Shown here: in pieces, positions 1 through 5,379 of the stretch | Layout: each line of letters opens with the position of its first letter | Numbering within the stretch: position 1 is the stretch's first letter | Assembly (NCBI GenBank): GCA_945861175.1 | Contig: CAMATR010000161.1 | Coordinates: forward strand, 1 to 5,379 | Direction: 5' to 3' | From: Chitinophaga pinensis | GTDB taxonomy: Bacteria; Bacteroidota; Bacteroidia; Flavobacteriales_D; Crocinitomicaceae | Length of the DNA stretch: 5,379 bases | Program-made: the position numbers and the translations under genes | The notes under the pieces: generated by a model | The model's input: the letters and a program-made list of their open reading frames with translations, nothing else | Told to the model about the DNA's origin: nothing | Database searches by the model: none

Positions 1-963
1 TGAATTTGGTAAATCGACTTTTGTTTTTTCCAATAGATCATCATAAATCTGTCTTGTCAATATCTTATCTGAATCATTGTCAAACATTCCTTTCAAATCT
101 GCCGTTATGCGATCTTTCAACTCAGACTCTGAATTAACATTTCCTGCCCCAAACAATTTATCAAACAATTCCTGGTCCAATTCAGCCAACTCCATTTTTT
201 TGATTTCGTTGATCGTCATTTTGAACTTTTCAGAGAGATTTGGCATTTCTTCTTCAGTAACACCCAACATTGCCGCAGTGTCACTACCTCCTCTTGATAC
301 TTTCGTTGGATTTACGACTACCTCCTCGCCTTTCAATTTTCCAGTTAAATCTCTCTTAACACTCTTATCATCAATAAATTCCATTGAAATAGTTGATGAA
401 TGCATCACACCGCCTTCTTTGATGGTCTCGTCATCGTTTAATTCAACAAATTGAGCAAGAATCATATCAGATTCTCCAACAAGTTCAGACGAAACTAATT
501 TACCATATCTTCTTCTAAGATCTGTTATTTGCTTATTGATTAAATCATTATCCACTTTTACTTTTAAGTAATCGTACTTACTTTTATTCGAAAGTGGCAC
601 TTCAAAAGTTGGTGTCAAGCCAACCTCATATTCGAATTCAAAAGTATCTGGCTGCTCAAAATTACCAACTACGTCTTTTCCTTCTTTTGGAATGGGATTG
701 CCGAGAATATTAATTTTGTTCCCCTCTATAAACCCGTACAAAGCGTCATTTACAATTTTATTCAATTCATCTGCCAAAACGGCCTTTCCATGTTGTTTTT
801 GTATAATACCAAATGGCACATGACCAGGTCTAAATCCAGGGATTTTTGCAGTTTTCCGATACTTTTCAAGTGTATCTTTTACCTTGGACTGATAATCAGC
901 CTGTTCGACTTTTACCGTTAATACTGCATTCAGCTGATCAACATCTTGACGAGTTACATTCAT
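1..963 (-). CDS. tig: Trigger factor (ribosome-associated chaperone), C-terminus cut off by window edge
   Basis: The frame is open from the ATG at 961-963 to the left edge, giving 321 codons; trigger factors usually have about 430-450 residues, so roughly the last quarter is outside the window. The protein binds the ribosome at the exit tunnel and shields nascent chains in the cytoplasm. The N-terminal ribosome-binding domain (about 1-120) carries the signature GFRPGHVP at residues 43-50, matching the E. coli loop GFRKGKVP in sequence and position. Residues about 150-258 occupy the place of the FKBP-like PPIase domain but lack its usual active-site pattern; only a remnant 'LTGKLKGEE' (206-213) resembles it. 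From about 259 the chaperone domain begins with the family-typical ELDQELFDKLFG. The start follows an A-rich stretch without a Shine-Dalgarno sequence. It lies 64 bp downstream of the tRNA-Leu gene, with a terminator between them, so it probably has its own promoter; only an imperfect box (TAAAATTG) is visible there. Identification is secure. Confidence 0.96.
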   Translation of the reverse strand, partial: MNVTRQDVDQLNAVLTVKVEQADYQSKVKDTLEKYRKTAKIPGFRPGHVPFGIIQKQHGKAVLADELNKIVNDALYGFIEGNKINILGNPIPKEGKDVVGNFEQPDTFEFEYEVGLTPTFEVPLSNKSKYDYLKVKVDNDLINKQITDLRRRYGKLVSSELVGESDMILAQFVELNDDETIKEGGVMHSSTISMEFIDDKSVKRDLTGKLKGEEVVVNPTKVSRGGSDTAAMLGVTEEEMPNLSEKFKMTINEIKKMELAELDQELFDKLFGAGNVNSESELKDRITADLKGMFDNDSDKILTRQIYDDLLEKTKVDLPNS

Positions 964-987
964 TTCTTTTCAATTTTAAACCACTGT

Positions 988-1022
988 AAACAAAAATGGC
1001 CCCATCATAAGACGAGACCATT
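988..1022 (-). terminator. Intrinsic terminator after tRNA-Leu
   Basis: Read on the minus strand, AATGGTCTC (1022-1014) can pair with GGGGCCATT (1003-995) to give a 9-bp stem with two G-U pairs and a 10-nt loop. It is followed directly by TTTGTTT. It begins about 5 nt after the tRNA 3' end and lies before the trigger factor start, so it should end the tRNA transcript and separate it at least partly from tig. Confidence 0.72.
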
Positions 1023-1027
1023 CTTTG

Positions 1028-1109
1028 TGCGGATGGAGGGACTCGAACCCACACACCTCTCGGCACTAGATCCTAAGTCTAGCGTGTCTACCAATTTCAC
1101 CACATCCGC
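1028..1109 (-). tRNA. tRNA-Leu, anticodon UAG (reads CUA/CUN codons)
   Basis: This 82-nt class II tRNA was folded by hand. The acceptor stem GCGGATG/CATCCGC pairs perfectly over 7 bp. The D arm has a GTG/CAC stem with AAATTGGTAGA in the loop. The anticodon arm is CTAGA-CTTAGGA-TCTAG with anticodon TAG. A 13-nt variable arm (GCC/GGT stem, GAGA loop) identifies the long-arm class. The T arm has the loop TTCGAGT on a GTGGG/CCCTC stem, in which the second pair is U-U. The discriminator base is A and the CCA end is not encoded; the genomic sequence continues CAAAG. The long variable arm, the anticodon and discriminator A together indicate leucine. A -7 promoter box lies upstream and a terminator directly downstream. 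Confidence 0.95.
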
Positions 1110-1123
1110 AATTTATTTCAATT

Positions 1124-1148
1124 AATATGGTCCGAATGACCTTATATT
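1124..1148 (-). other. Hairpin in the tRNA-Leu 5' leader
   Basis: On the minus strand AATAT-AA-GGTC (1148-1138) faces GACCATATT (1132-1124). This gives 9 bp interrupted by a 2-nt AA bulge and closed by the 5-nt loop ATTCG. It lies between the putative promoter and the mature tRNA 5' end, 14 nt before that end, so it would be part of the precursor leader removed by RNase P. It could instead be an operator-like inverted repeat in the DNA. Its function is unknown and it may be fortuitous in such AT-rich sequence. Confidence 0.4.
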
Positions 1149-1164
1149 ATTACAAATAGGATTG

Positions 1165-1172
1165 CAAAGATA
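1165..1172 (-). promoter_or_regulatory. Bacteroidota -7 promoter box TATCTTTG for tRNA-Leu
   Basis: TATCTTTG on the minus strand matches the Bacteroidota -7 consensus TAnnTTTG exactly. It would place the transcript start near 1158, giving a leader of about 50 nt before the tRNA. No TTG-type -33 box is found at the normal distance; the nearest TTG upstream (1183-1185) is only 10 nt away. The call rests on the -7 box and its position. Confidence 0.6.
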
Positions 1173-1391
1173 ACAACTTTTTCAAAAGTAGAAAAAACTT
1201 AAAAAAAATAATTGTTTTGTAAATAGTAGGGAAGTAGATTTAAATGAAGGAATCAAATGGTCTCATTGAAAAGCTCCATAGCAATGAATTATTGCGAAAA
1301 ACAGAATGATTTGGCTAATTTTTGGGAGATTAAATTTGATAAGAATAAGCCCTCCTTGCCCCTAAATTCAGGAATCAGACCATTCGTTTCA

Positions 1392-1787
1392 TCAGGAACA
1401 GTTTTTATTTCTTCTATAAACTACCTTTTTTCCACTTTTATTTACGACACTCAATCGTTTCTTTTTTATTCTTAAAATTTTCTGCACACTCTCGCCACCG
1501 GTAAGTTCAATCCATTCTATGAATAGTTCATTACCTACTATTTTTAAATTGAAAACTGGAGCCGAAGAATGAACTCTACTTTTATATTCACAGCCAAGAT
1601 TACTTTCTTGATCATATTTGAATTGATAGTATTTTGTTTTCCAACACCCTGCCAATTGTTCTTGCATTAATTTGAATTTTATACTATCAACTTTACTAAT
1701 GGTGGAGTTTTTATTTACTGATTGTGCTCTAACAAAAGAAACCATTGAAAATAATGTGAATAATATAATTATAAATTGTCTTTGCAT
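1392..1787 (-). CDS. Small secreted protein of unknown function
   Basis: This is a 131-residue protein with a clear Sec signal peptide: a short N-terminus (MQRQ), a hydrophobic core at about 5-18, and a likely cleavage after VRA (residue 21) before Q22. The mature part of about 110 residues has LAGCW at 45-49, resembling the LxGxW start of small lipocalin-like secreted domains of Bacteroidota. Alternating hydrophobic strands follow (LKIVGNELFIEWIEL at 81-95, LRIKKKRLSVV at 105-115), suggesting a small beta barrel or sandwich. Cysteines are at 48, 66 and 130. The C-terminus is strongly basic. There is no Shine-Dalgarno sequence and no clear promoter box upstream, and no terminator follows the stop. 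It is divergent from the flavin reductase-like gene. I do not recognise the family; the lipocalin likeness is only a hint. The signal peptide and mean composition support a real gene. Confidence 0.7.
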   Translation of the reverse strand: MQRQFIIILFTLFSMVSFVRAQSVNKNSTISKVDSIKFKLMQEQLAGCWKTKYYQFKYDQESNLGCEYKSRVHSSAPVFNLKIVGNELFIEWIELTGGESVQKILRIKKKRLSVVNKSGKKVVYRRNKNCS

Positions 1788-1856
1788 ATTGTACTCTATT
1801 GTTGTTGCTAACTTAATGCTTTTATAAAAAATGTGAATAAGTCATGATTATTTGAT

Positions 1857-1901
1857 CTAAAATATGCCATAAAACAATGTAAATTTGTTGCCTAAAATAT
1901 G
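1857..1901. repeat. 10-bp direct repeat CTAAAATATG flanking a promoter
   Basis: CTAAAATATG occurs at 1857-1866 and again at 1892-1901, 35 bp apart from start to start. The copies lie on either side of the -7 box at 1880-1887, and the second covers the expected transcript start. That arrangement would suit a repressor or looping site, but the repeat is AT-rich and chance is not excluded. Confidence 0.35.
1880..1887 (+). promoter_or_regulatory. Bacteroidota -7 promoter box TAAATTTG for the flavin reductase-like gene
   Basis: TAAATTTG is an exact match to TAnnTTTG and lies 18 bp before the ATG at 1906. Transcription would start near 1894, leaving a leader of only about 12 nt, which fits the lack of a Shine-Dalgarno sequence. 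A TTTG at 1851-1854 could act as the -33 box, but the 25-nt gap is longer than usual. Confidence 0.55.
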
Positions 1902-1905
1902 ATTT

Positions 1906-2802
1906 ATGCTCAGTTTAGATCCAAAAGAAATTACTGTTCAAAAAGTTCATCAATATCTACTCGGTGCCATTGGTCCTCGCCCTATTGCCTTTGCTTCAAC
2001 AAAAGATGCGGATGGGAATGACAATCTTGCACCTTTCAGTTTTTTCAATGTATTTAGCGCCAATCCACCTATCTTAATCTTTTCGCCTGCTAGATCAGGA
2101 AGAACAAATACAACAAAAGACACTTATAATAATGTAAAGATTAATCCTGAAGTCGTTATAAATATTGTGAATTACAATATTGTGTACCAAATGAGTTTAG
2201 CAAGCTCTCCATATGCTCCAGGAGTAAGTGAGTTTGCCAAAGCTGGCTTTACACCAATTGAATCGGAAACAATACGGCCTATGCGTGTCGCTGAATCTCC
2301 CGTTCAGTTCGAGTGCAAGGTAAATGAGGTTATTGAATTAGGCGATGGTGGTGGTGCAGGAAATCTAATTATATGCGAAGTAACCCGGATTCATATAGAT
2401 GAGAACATTTTAGATGAAAAGGGGATGATTGATCAACATAAAATTGATCTCGTTTCTCGGATGGGTGGAAATTGGTATTGCAGGGCAGATAAAAATTCGA
2501 TGTTCGAAATTTCAAAACCTATTACCACATGCGGAATAGGTTACGATAAAATTCCAACAGACATTCGACACAGTGCCATTCTATCAGGCAATGATCTAGG
2601 GCATCTTGGAGGAATTGAAGAATTGCCAAATGAAACGGATGTTAATGAATACAAATTGTTGGAATTAAATGAACTATTCGTATCTTTAGAAGACAAGCCA
2701 GCAGAATTAGAACAAGCTCTACATGCTCGAGCTAAAGATTTATTGAATCAAAACAAACTAGAAGAAGCTTGGGTGGCGCTTCTATCTTTTAATAATGGTT
2801 AA
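1906..2802 (+). CDS. Flavin reductase-like domain protein (FMN-binding split barrel)
   Basis: This 298-residue cytoplasmic protein of the flavin reductase-like family (DIM6/NTAB type, COG1853) is expected to bind FMN and probably reduce or use flavin. Residues about 10-195 form the split-barrel domain. GPRPIAFAST (23-32) and LAPFSFFNVFSANPP (41-55) are the usual flavin-binding strands, the latter resembling the 'N(L/V)AP.S.F.....PP' pattern. VVINIV (83-88) and ESPVQFECKV (130-139) fit the core, and RMGGNWYCR (185-193) matches the conserved 'R.GG..Y.R' near the domain end. Residues about 200-298 form an extension with a conserved-looking 'DLGHLGGIEELP' segment (230-241) and a helical, Leu/Glu-rich end; this extension also occurs in other Bacteroidota members. 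The ATG start follows a short AT-rich leader. The DUF3127 gene follows after 18 bp without a terminator, so the two are probably co-transcribed. The physiological substrate cannot be told from sequence. Confidence 0.9.
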   Translation: MLSLDPKEITVQKVHQYLLGAIGPRPIAFASTKDADGNDNLAPFSFFNVFSANPPILIFSPARSGRTNTTKDTYNNVKINPEVVINIVNYNIVYQMSLASSPYAPGVSEFAKAGFTPIESETIRPMRVAESPVQFECKVNEVIELGDGGGAGNLIICEVTRIHIDENILDEKGMIDQHKIDLVSRMGGNWYCRADKNSMFEISKPITTCGIGYDKIPTDIRHSAILSGNDLGHLGGIEELPNETDVNEYKLLELNELFVSLEDKPAELEQALHARAKDLLNQNKLEEAWVALLSFNNG

Positions 2803-2820
2803 ACAAAAAAAATAACAGCT

Positions 2821-3216
2821 ATGTTTAAATTAACAGGAACCGTGAAGGTGGTGAACACTACAGTTCAAGTGTCAGAGAAATTTTCAAAGAGGGAATTCGT
2901 AATTACGGATACTTCAAGCATGTACCCTCAGGATATCATGTTCCAAGCAACTCAAGATAAATGCTCTCTTCTAGATGCTGTGCAAACAGGAGAACAGATT
3001 GAAGTTTCTTTTAATCTAAAAGGAAGAGAATGGACAAGCCCTCAAGGTGAAGTGAAATACTTCAATACTTTAGAAGCTTGGAGAATAGAGAAAGTCTCTC
3101 AAATTGCTGGTCAAGGGATGCCACAAGGCGGACCCGCCCCAATGAATTTAGATCCAGTTACCGCCCCAATTTCCGCAAACGCAGCTGAAAGTGAAGACGA
3201 CGATTTACCGTTTTAA
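2821..3216 (+). CDS. DUF3127 protein with SSB-like acidic C-terminal tip
   Basis: This 131-residue protein matches the DUF3127 family, which is common in Bacteroidota and has no assigned function. The compact domain (about 1-92) opens with the strand MFKLTGTVKVV, followed by VQVSEKFSKREFVITDT and, later, QIEVSFNLKGREW (about 59-71) and YFNTLEAWRIEKV (about 80-92). This strand pattern resembles an OB fold. A linker rich in Gly, Pro, Gln and Ala follows (about 93-122), then ESEDDDLPF at 123-131. The end resembles the tip of bacterial SSB (DDDIPF in E. coli), which recruits repair and replication proteins. A single-stranded nucleic acid-binding role is therefore plausible but inferred. It lies 18 bp after the flavin reductase-like gene, with an A-rich leader and no Shine-Dalgarno sequence, and is followed by a strong terminator. 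It is not the main SSB, whose core is different. Confidence 0.9.
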   Translation: MFKLTGTVKVVNTTVQVSEKFSKREFVITDTSSMYPQDIMFQATQDKCSLLDAVQTGEQIEVSFNLKGREWTSPQGEVKYFNTLEAWRIEKVSQIAGQGMPQGGPAPMNLDPVTAPISANAAESEDDDLPF

Positions 3217-3234
3217 GTTCGATTACAAAATTTC

Positions 3235-3264
3235 AAAAAAAGCCGGCTTTACCGGCTTTTTTTT
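3235..3264 (+). terminator. Strong intrinsic terminator after the DUF3127 gene
   Basis: GCCGG (3242-3246) pairs with CCGGC (3252-3256) around a 5-nt loop (CTTTA). The stem is extended by seven A residues before it and eight T residues after it, giving up to 12 bp and a U tract. It starts 18 bp after the stop codon and should close the two-gene unit 1906-3216. The symmetric A/T flanks would allow action in either direction, but no gene approaches from the right. Confidence 0.93.
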
Positions 3265-3315
3265 GCAGCATTTTTTTGACTAGAAAGCAATTTATCGACT
3301 TGAAAAAATAAAAAA

Positions 3316-4572
3316 GTGAAAAACGCGGGGGTACGATTTATTCTTATCTTATTCATTGGTGGGTTAAATTCTTCAGTAATAGCCCAACACTCAAATAATA
3401 AAGATAGTAGCTTTATAAAATCATTTAATGCTGTTCCAATTATTGCATTTGACTCCGATAATGGCCTTCGTTATGGTGGAACAATCAACATTTTTAGATA
3501 CAAAAAAACTAATCTTGATGATGATTATCGTCCTTACACTGATAATTTTTTGTTGCGCGGTTTTAACTCGACAAAACAGAATTTTCAAGGAACATTATTA
3601 ATTGAGTCTAATAGTTTACTGCCTAATGGAAAAACATTTATTGAATTTTCGGCAGCTAAAGAAAATTCATTCGATTTTTTTGGTTTAAACGGATACCAAT
3701 CAAGATATGACGAGAATCTCATTTCAGAAAATCACCCTAAATTTATTCAAACGAACTATTATCGCCACCGTAAATCATTTGTTAAGGGGCGAATTGATAT
3801 TCAACATAATTTATTCTCCGCTAATACGAGGATTTTGACTGGTTTATCCATCATCAAAAATTTCATTAATTATGACTCTTTATCGCTCTTATCCGAATAT
3901 GAAAATACGGGAAGTATTGAACCTATTGAATTAGTAAATACATCCGTTCAATTTAACTTTGGATTAATACAGGAAAACCGAAATAATCAATTTTATTGTA
4001 CGAAAGGATATTGGAATGATTTCTTCTTTGTCTATTCCCAAAATAGCAAGTCTAGTTATTTAAAAAGTATCATAACTTTTAGAAATTATATCCCAATAAT
4101 TTCTAAAAGAAATGTTTTTATGTCTCGTCTAAGTGCTCAAAACACCCTTTCAGGTAAAATACCTTATGATCATTTAGGATACTATTTTGACTCACGTCTA
4201 TCCCAAGATGGAATTGGCGGAATAAACAATTTGAGGGGGAAACCCAGAAATAGAATGCTTGCCAAAGGGTTTATTCTTTTAAACACGGAAATCAAGAGAA
4301 CAATGCTAACGAAAGAATGGCGCAAATCCGAATATAGAATTGATGTTTCTTTATTTGGCGACCATTACCTTATCACTCAACTATTTAAATTCGATAGCAA
4401 TTCCCTGCCAGTAAATTACGACCCAACACAAACAAGATACTGCTCTACATTGGGCACAGGAACTTATATAGTGATAAATAAAAGTGCAGTAATAAGTCTA
4501 AATTATGGTTATCCAATTACAAAAAATGAACATGGTGGAAGACTATACATTGGAGCAGGACTTATGTTTTAA
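3316..4572 (+). CDS. Omp85/BamA-like outer membrane beta-barrel protein without POTRA domains
   Basis: This 418-residue protein starts with GTG: an in-frame stop lies at 3301-3303 and no ATG or other common start codon lies between it and the signal peptide. The signal peptide has a hydrophobic core at about 8-17 and a likely cut after VIA (residue 23) before Q24. The mature protein of about 395 residues is a run of amphipathic, aromatic-rich beta strands. Residues 301-311 (GINNLRGKPRN) carry the LRG form of the (V/I/L)RG motif found in loop 6 of Omp85 barrels. It is followed by the usual strand with a conserved Glu (LLNTEIK, about 323-329). The chain ends in IGAGLMF, a C-terminal aromatic as expected for a substrate of the BAM complex. 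No POTRA repeats precede the barrel; only about 10 residues lie between the signal peptide and the first strand. That argues against a BamA or TamA role and places it with the short surface-antigen proteins of Bacteroidota, whose cargo is unknown. No clear promoter box is visible between the terminator at 3264 and the start. Confidence 0.85.
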   Translation: MKNAGVRFILILFIGGLNSSVIAQHSNNKDSSFIKSFNAVPIIAFDSDNGLRYGGTINIFRYKKTNLDDDYRPYTDNFLLRGFNSTKQNFQGTLLIESNSLLPNGKTFIEFSAAKENSFDFFGLNGYQSRYDENLISENHPKFIQTNYYRHRKSFVKGRIDIQHNLFSANTRILTGLSIIKNFINYDSLSLLSEYENTGSIEPIELVNTSVQFNFGLIQENRNNQFYCTKGYWNDFFFVYSQNSKSSYLKSIITFRNYIPIISKRNVFMSRLSAQNTLSGKIPYDHLGYYFDSRLSQDGIGGINNLRGKPRNRMLAKGFILLNTEIKRTMLTKEWRKSEYRIDVSLFGDHYLITQLFKFDSNSLPVNYDPTQTRYCSTLGTGTYIVINKSAVISLNYGYPITKNEHGGRLYIGAGLMF

Positions 4573-4636
4573 AGATGGGATTTATAGCAATGAATAATCA
4601 ATATTCCACAATCAATTTTCTTCTTTAACATTCATC

Positions 4637-4644
4637 TATATTTG
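4637..4644 (+). promoter_or_regulatory. Bacteroidota -7 promoter box TATATTTG for the ABC-F gene
   Basis: TATATTTG matches TAnnTTTG exactly and ends 18 bp before the ATG at 4663, the same spacing as for the flavin reductase-like gene. No TTG box is found about 19 nt upstream, where the sequence is T-rich. The box suggests that the ABC-F gene has its own start in addition to any read-through from the barrel gene, after which no terminator is visible. Confidence 0.55.
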
Positions 4645-4662
4645 CAATTCAAATTCAAATAA

Positions 4663-5379
4663 ATGATTTCAGTTGACGCTTTAACAGTCGAATTTTCAGG
4701 AACAAGCCTATTTAGTGATATCTCATTCGTAATCAATGAATCTGATAAGATTGCCCTGATGGGCAAAAATGGCGCAGGAAAGTCAACGTTACTTAAAATA
4801 TTGGCAGGTGCCACTAAAGCAACTCGAGGTGGTGTATCAGTTCCTCAAGGAACTATTATTTCATACTTACCACAACATTTACTTACTGCAGACGATTGTA
4901 CTGTTTTTGAAGAGACCTCGAAAGCTTTCCATTCAATCTTTCAATTGAAGGATGAGATAGATCGTATCAATCATGAATTAACTATTCGAACTGATTATGA
5001 GTCTGATGACTACATGAAACTAATAGAACAAGTTTCAGAAATTAGTGAGAAATATTATTCCATTGAAGAAATTAATTATGATGGAGAAGTTGAAAAAACA
5101 TTAAAAGGGCTAGGTTTTCGAAGAGAAGACTTCACGAGGCCTACGGCTGAATTCAGTGGAGGATGGAGAATGAGAATTGAATTAGCTAAAATATTACTTC
5201 AAAAACCTGATCTTATTCTTTTAGATGAACCAACCAATCACCTCGATATTGAATCAATTCAGTGGCTTGAAGATTTTTTAGTGACTCAAGCTAAAGCCGT
5301 TGTTGTTATTTCCCACGATCGCGCATTTATTGACCATATTACCAATCGGACAATCGAAATAACGATGGGGAGAATATAC
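4663..5379 (+). CDS. ABC-F family ATPase, first ABC domain (C-terminus cut off by window edge)
   Basis: The frame runs from the ATG at 4663 to the right edge (239 codons); family members have two ABC domains and usually 530-650 residues, so more than half is missing. ABC-F proteins are soluble ATPases that bind the ribosomal E site and affect translation or antibiotic resistance; they have no membrane domain. The first ABC domain is complete in its motifs: Walker A GKNGAGKST at 34-42, Q-loop Q71 (YLPQ), signature FSGGWRMR at 164-171, Walker B LILLDEPTNHLD at 184-195 with catalytic Glu189, and switch His218 in SHDRAF. The stretch between the Q-loop and the signature (about 75-160) is long and charged, and holds the helical arm typical of ABC-F. 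LDEPTNHLD and the SGGW(R)MR signature are characteristic of the group. The subfamily (YdiF/YheS/Uup type) cannot be settled without the linker and second domain. The barrel gene ends 90 bp upstream. Confidence 0.94.
   Translation, partial: MISVDALTVEFSGTSLFSDISFVINESDKIALMGKNGAGKSTLLKILAGATKATRGGVSVPQGTIISYLPQHLLTADDCTVFEETSKAFHSIFQLKDEIDRINHELTIRTDYESDDYMKLIEQVSEISEKYYSIEEINYDGEVEKTLKGLGFRREDFTRPTAEFSGGWRMRIELAKILLQKPDLILLDEPTNHLDIESIQWLEDFLVTQAKAVVVISHDRAFIDHITNRTIEITMGRIY

Noticed and set aside
77..454. 125-residue plus-strand open frame
   Set aside because: It lies opposite the trigger factor gene, which has secure family motifs; the Ser/Asn-rich translation is a shadow of that gene.
1350..1363. 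Minus-strand AAGGAGGG resembling a strong Shine-Dalgarno sequence
   Set aside because: No start codon or open frame follows at a suitable distance, and the real genes here do not use Shine-Dalgarno sequences.
1361..1372. Short inverted repeat CCTAAATTCAGG after the secreted-protein gene, considered as a terminator
   Set aside because: Only a 3-bp convincing stem is formed and no U tract follows on the minus strand.
1110..1391. Gene-poor stretch between tRNA-Leu and the secreted-protein gene, checked for a further tRNA, small RNA or insertion remnant
   Set aside because: Apart from the leader hairpin and the -7 box, only AT-rich sequence without a tRNA fold, terminal repeats or coding signal was seen.
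1257..1475. 72-residue plus-strand open frame
   Set aside because: It overlaps the 3' end of the secreted-protein gene on the other strand, has no recognisable domain, signal or promoter, and is low-complexity at its end.
3265..3315. TTTATCGACTTG considered as a -7 box for the barrel gene
   Set aside because: It needs two extra bases to match TAnnTTTG, so it was not called.
4632..4814. 60-residue minus-strand open frame
   Set aside because: It is antisense to the start of the ABC-F gene, including Walker A; no independent support.

Overview
The window looks like an ordinary chromosomal segment of an AT-rich member of the Bacteroidota (Cytophagales/Flavobacteriales type). The evidence is the low GC content, three copies of the -7 promoter box TAnnTTTG typical of that phylum, A-rich leaders instead of Shine-Dalgarno sequences, a DUF3127 protein, and a trigger factor with a degenerate PPIase domain. 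No mobile element, CRISPR array or phage gene is visible.

Layout. The left part is read on the minus strand: trigger factor (tig, 1-963, C-terminus cut off by the window edge), preceded by a tRNA-Leu(UAG) gene (1028-1109) with its own terminator (about 988-1022) and a -7 box (1165-1172), then a small secreted protein of unknown function (1392-1787). A 118-bp divergent spacer follows. The right part is read on the plus strand: a flavin reductase-like FMN-binding protein (1906-2802) and, 18 bp later, a DUF3127 protein ending in an SSB-like tail (2821-3216). These two look like one transcription unit, closed by a strong intrinsic terminator (3235-3264). Next come a POTRA-less Omp85/BamA-like outer membrane barrel (3316-4572, forced GTG start) and an ABC-F ATPase (4663-5379, cut off by the right edge) with its own -7 box.

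Function. The genes are mostly housekeeping: nascent-chain folding (trigger factor), leucine decoding (tRNA-Leu), ribosome-associated ATPase (ABC-F), an outer membrane barrel and flavin chemistry. The most interesting item is the small DUF3127 protein. It pairs a compact N-terminal domain with a Gly/Pro/Gln-rich linker and the acidic tip DDDLPF, the architecture of a single-stranded DNA-binding protein, and it sits in an apparent operon with a flavoprotein. I see no convincing new multi-gene system. The remaining findings are local and modest: a hairpin in the tRNA leader, a direct repeat flanking a promoter, a U-U pair in the tRNA T-stem, and a lineage-restricted secreted protein.
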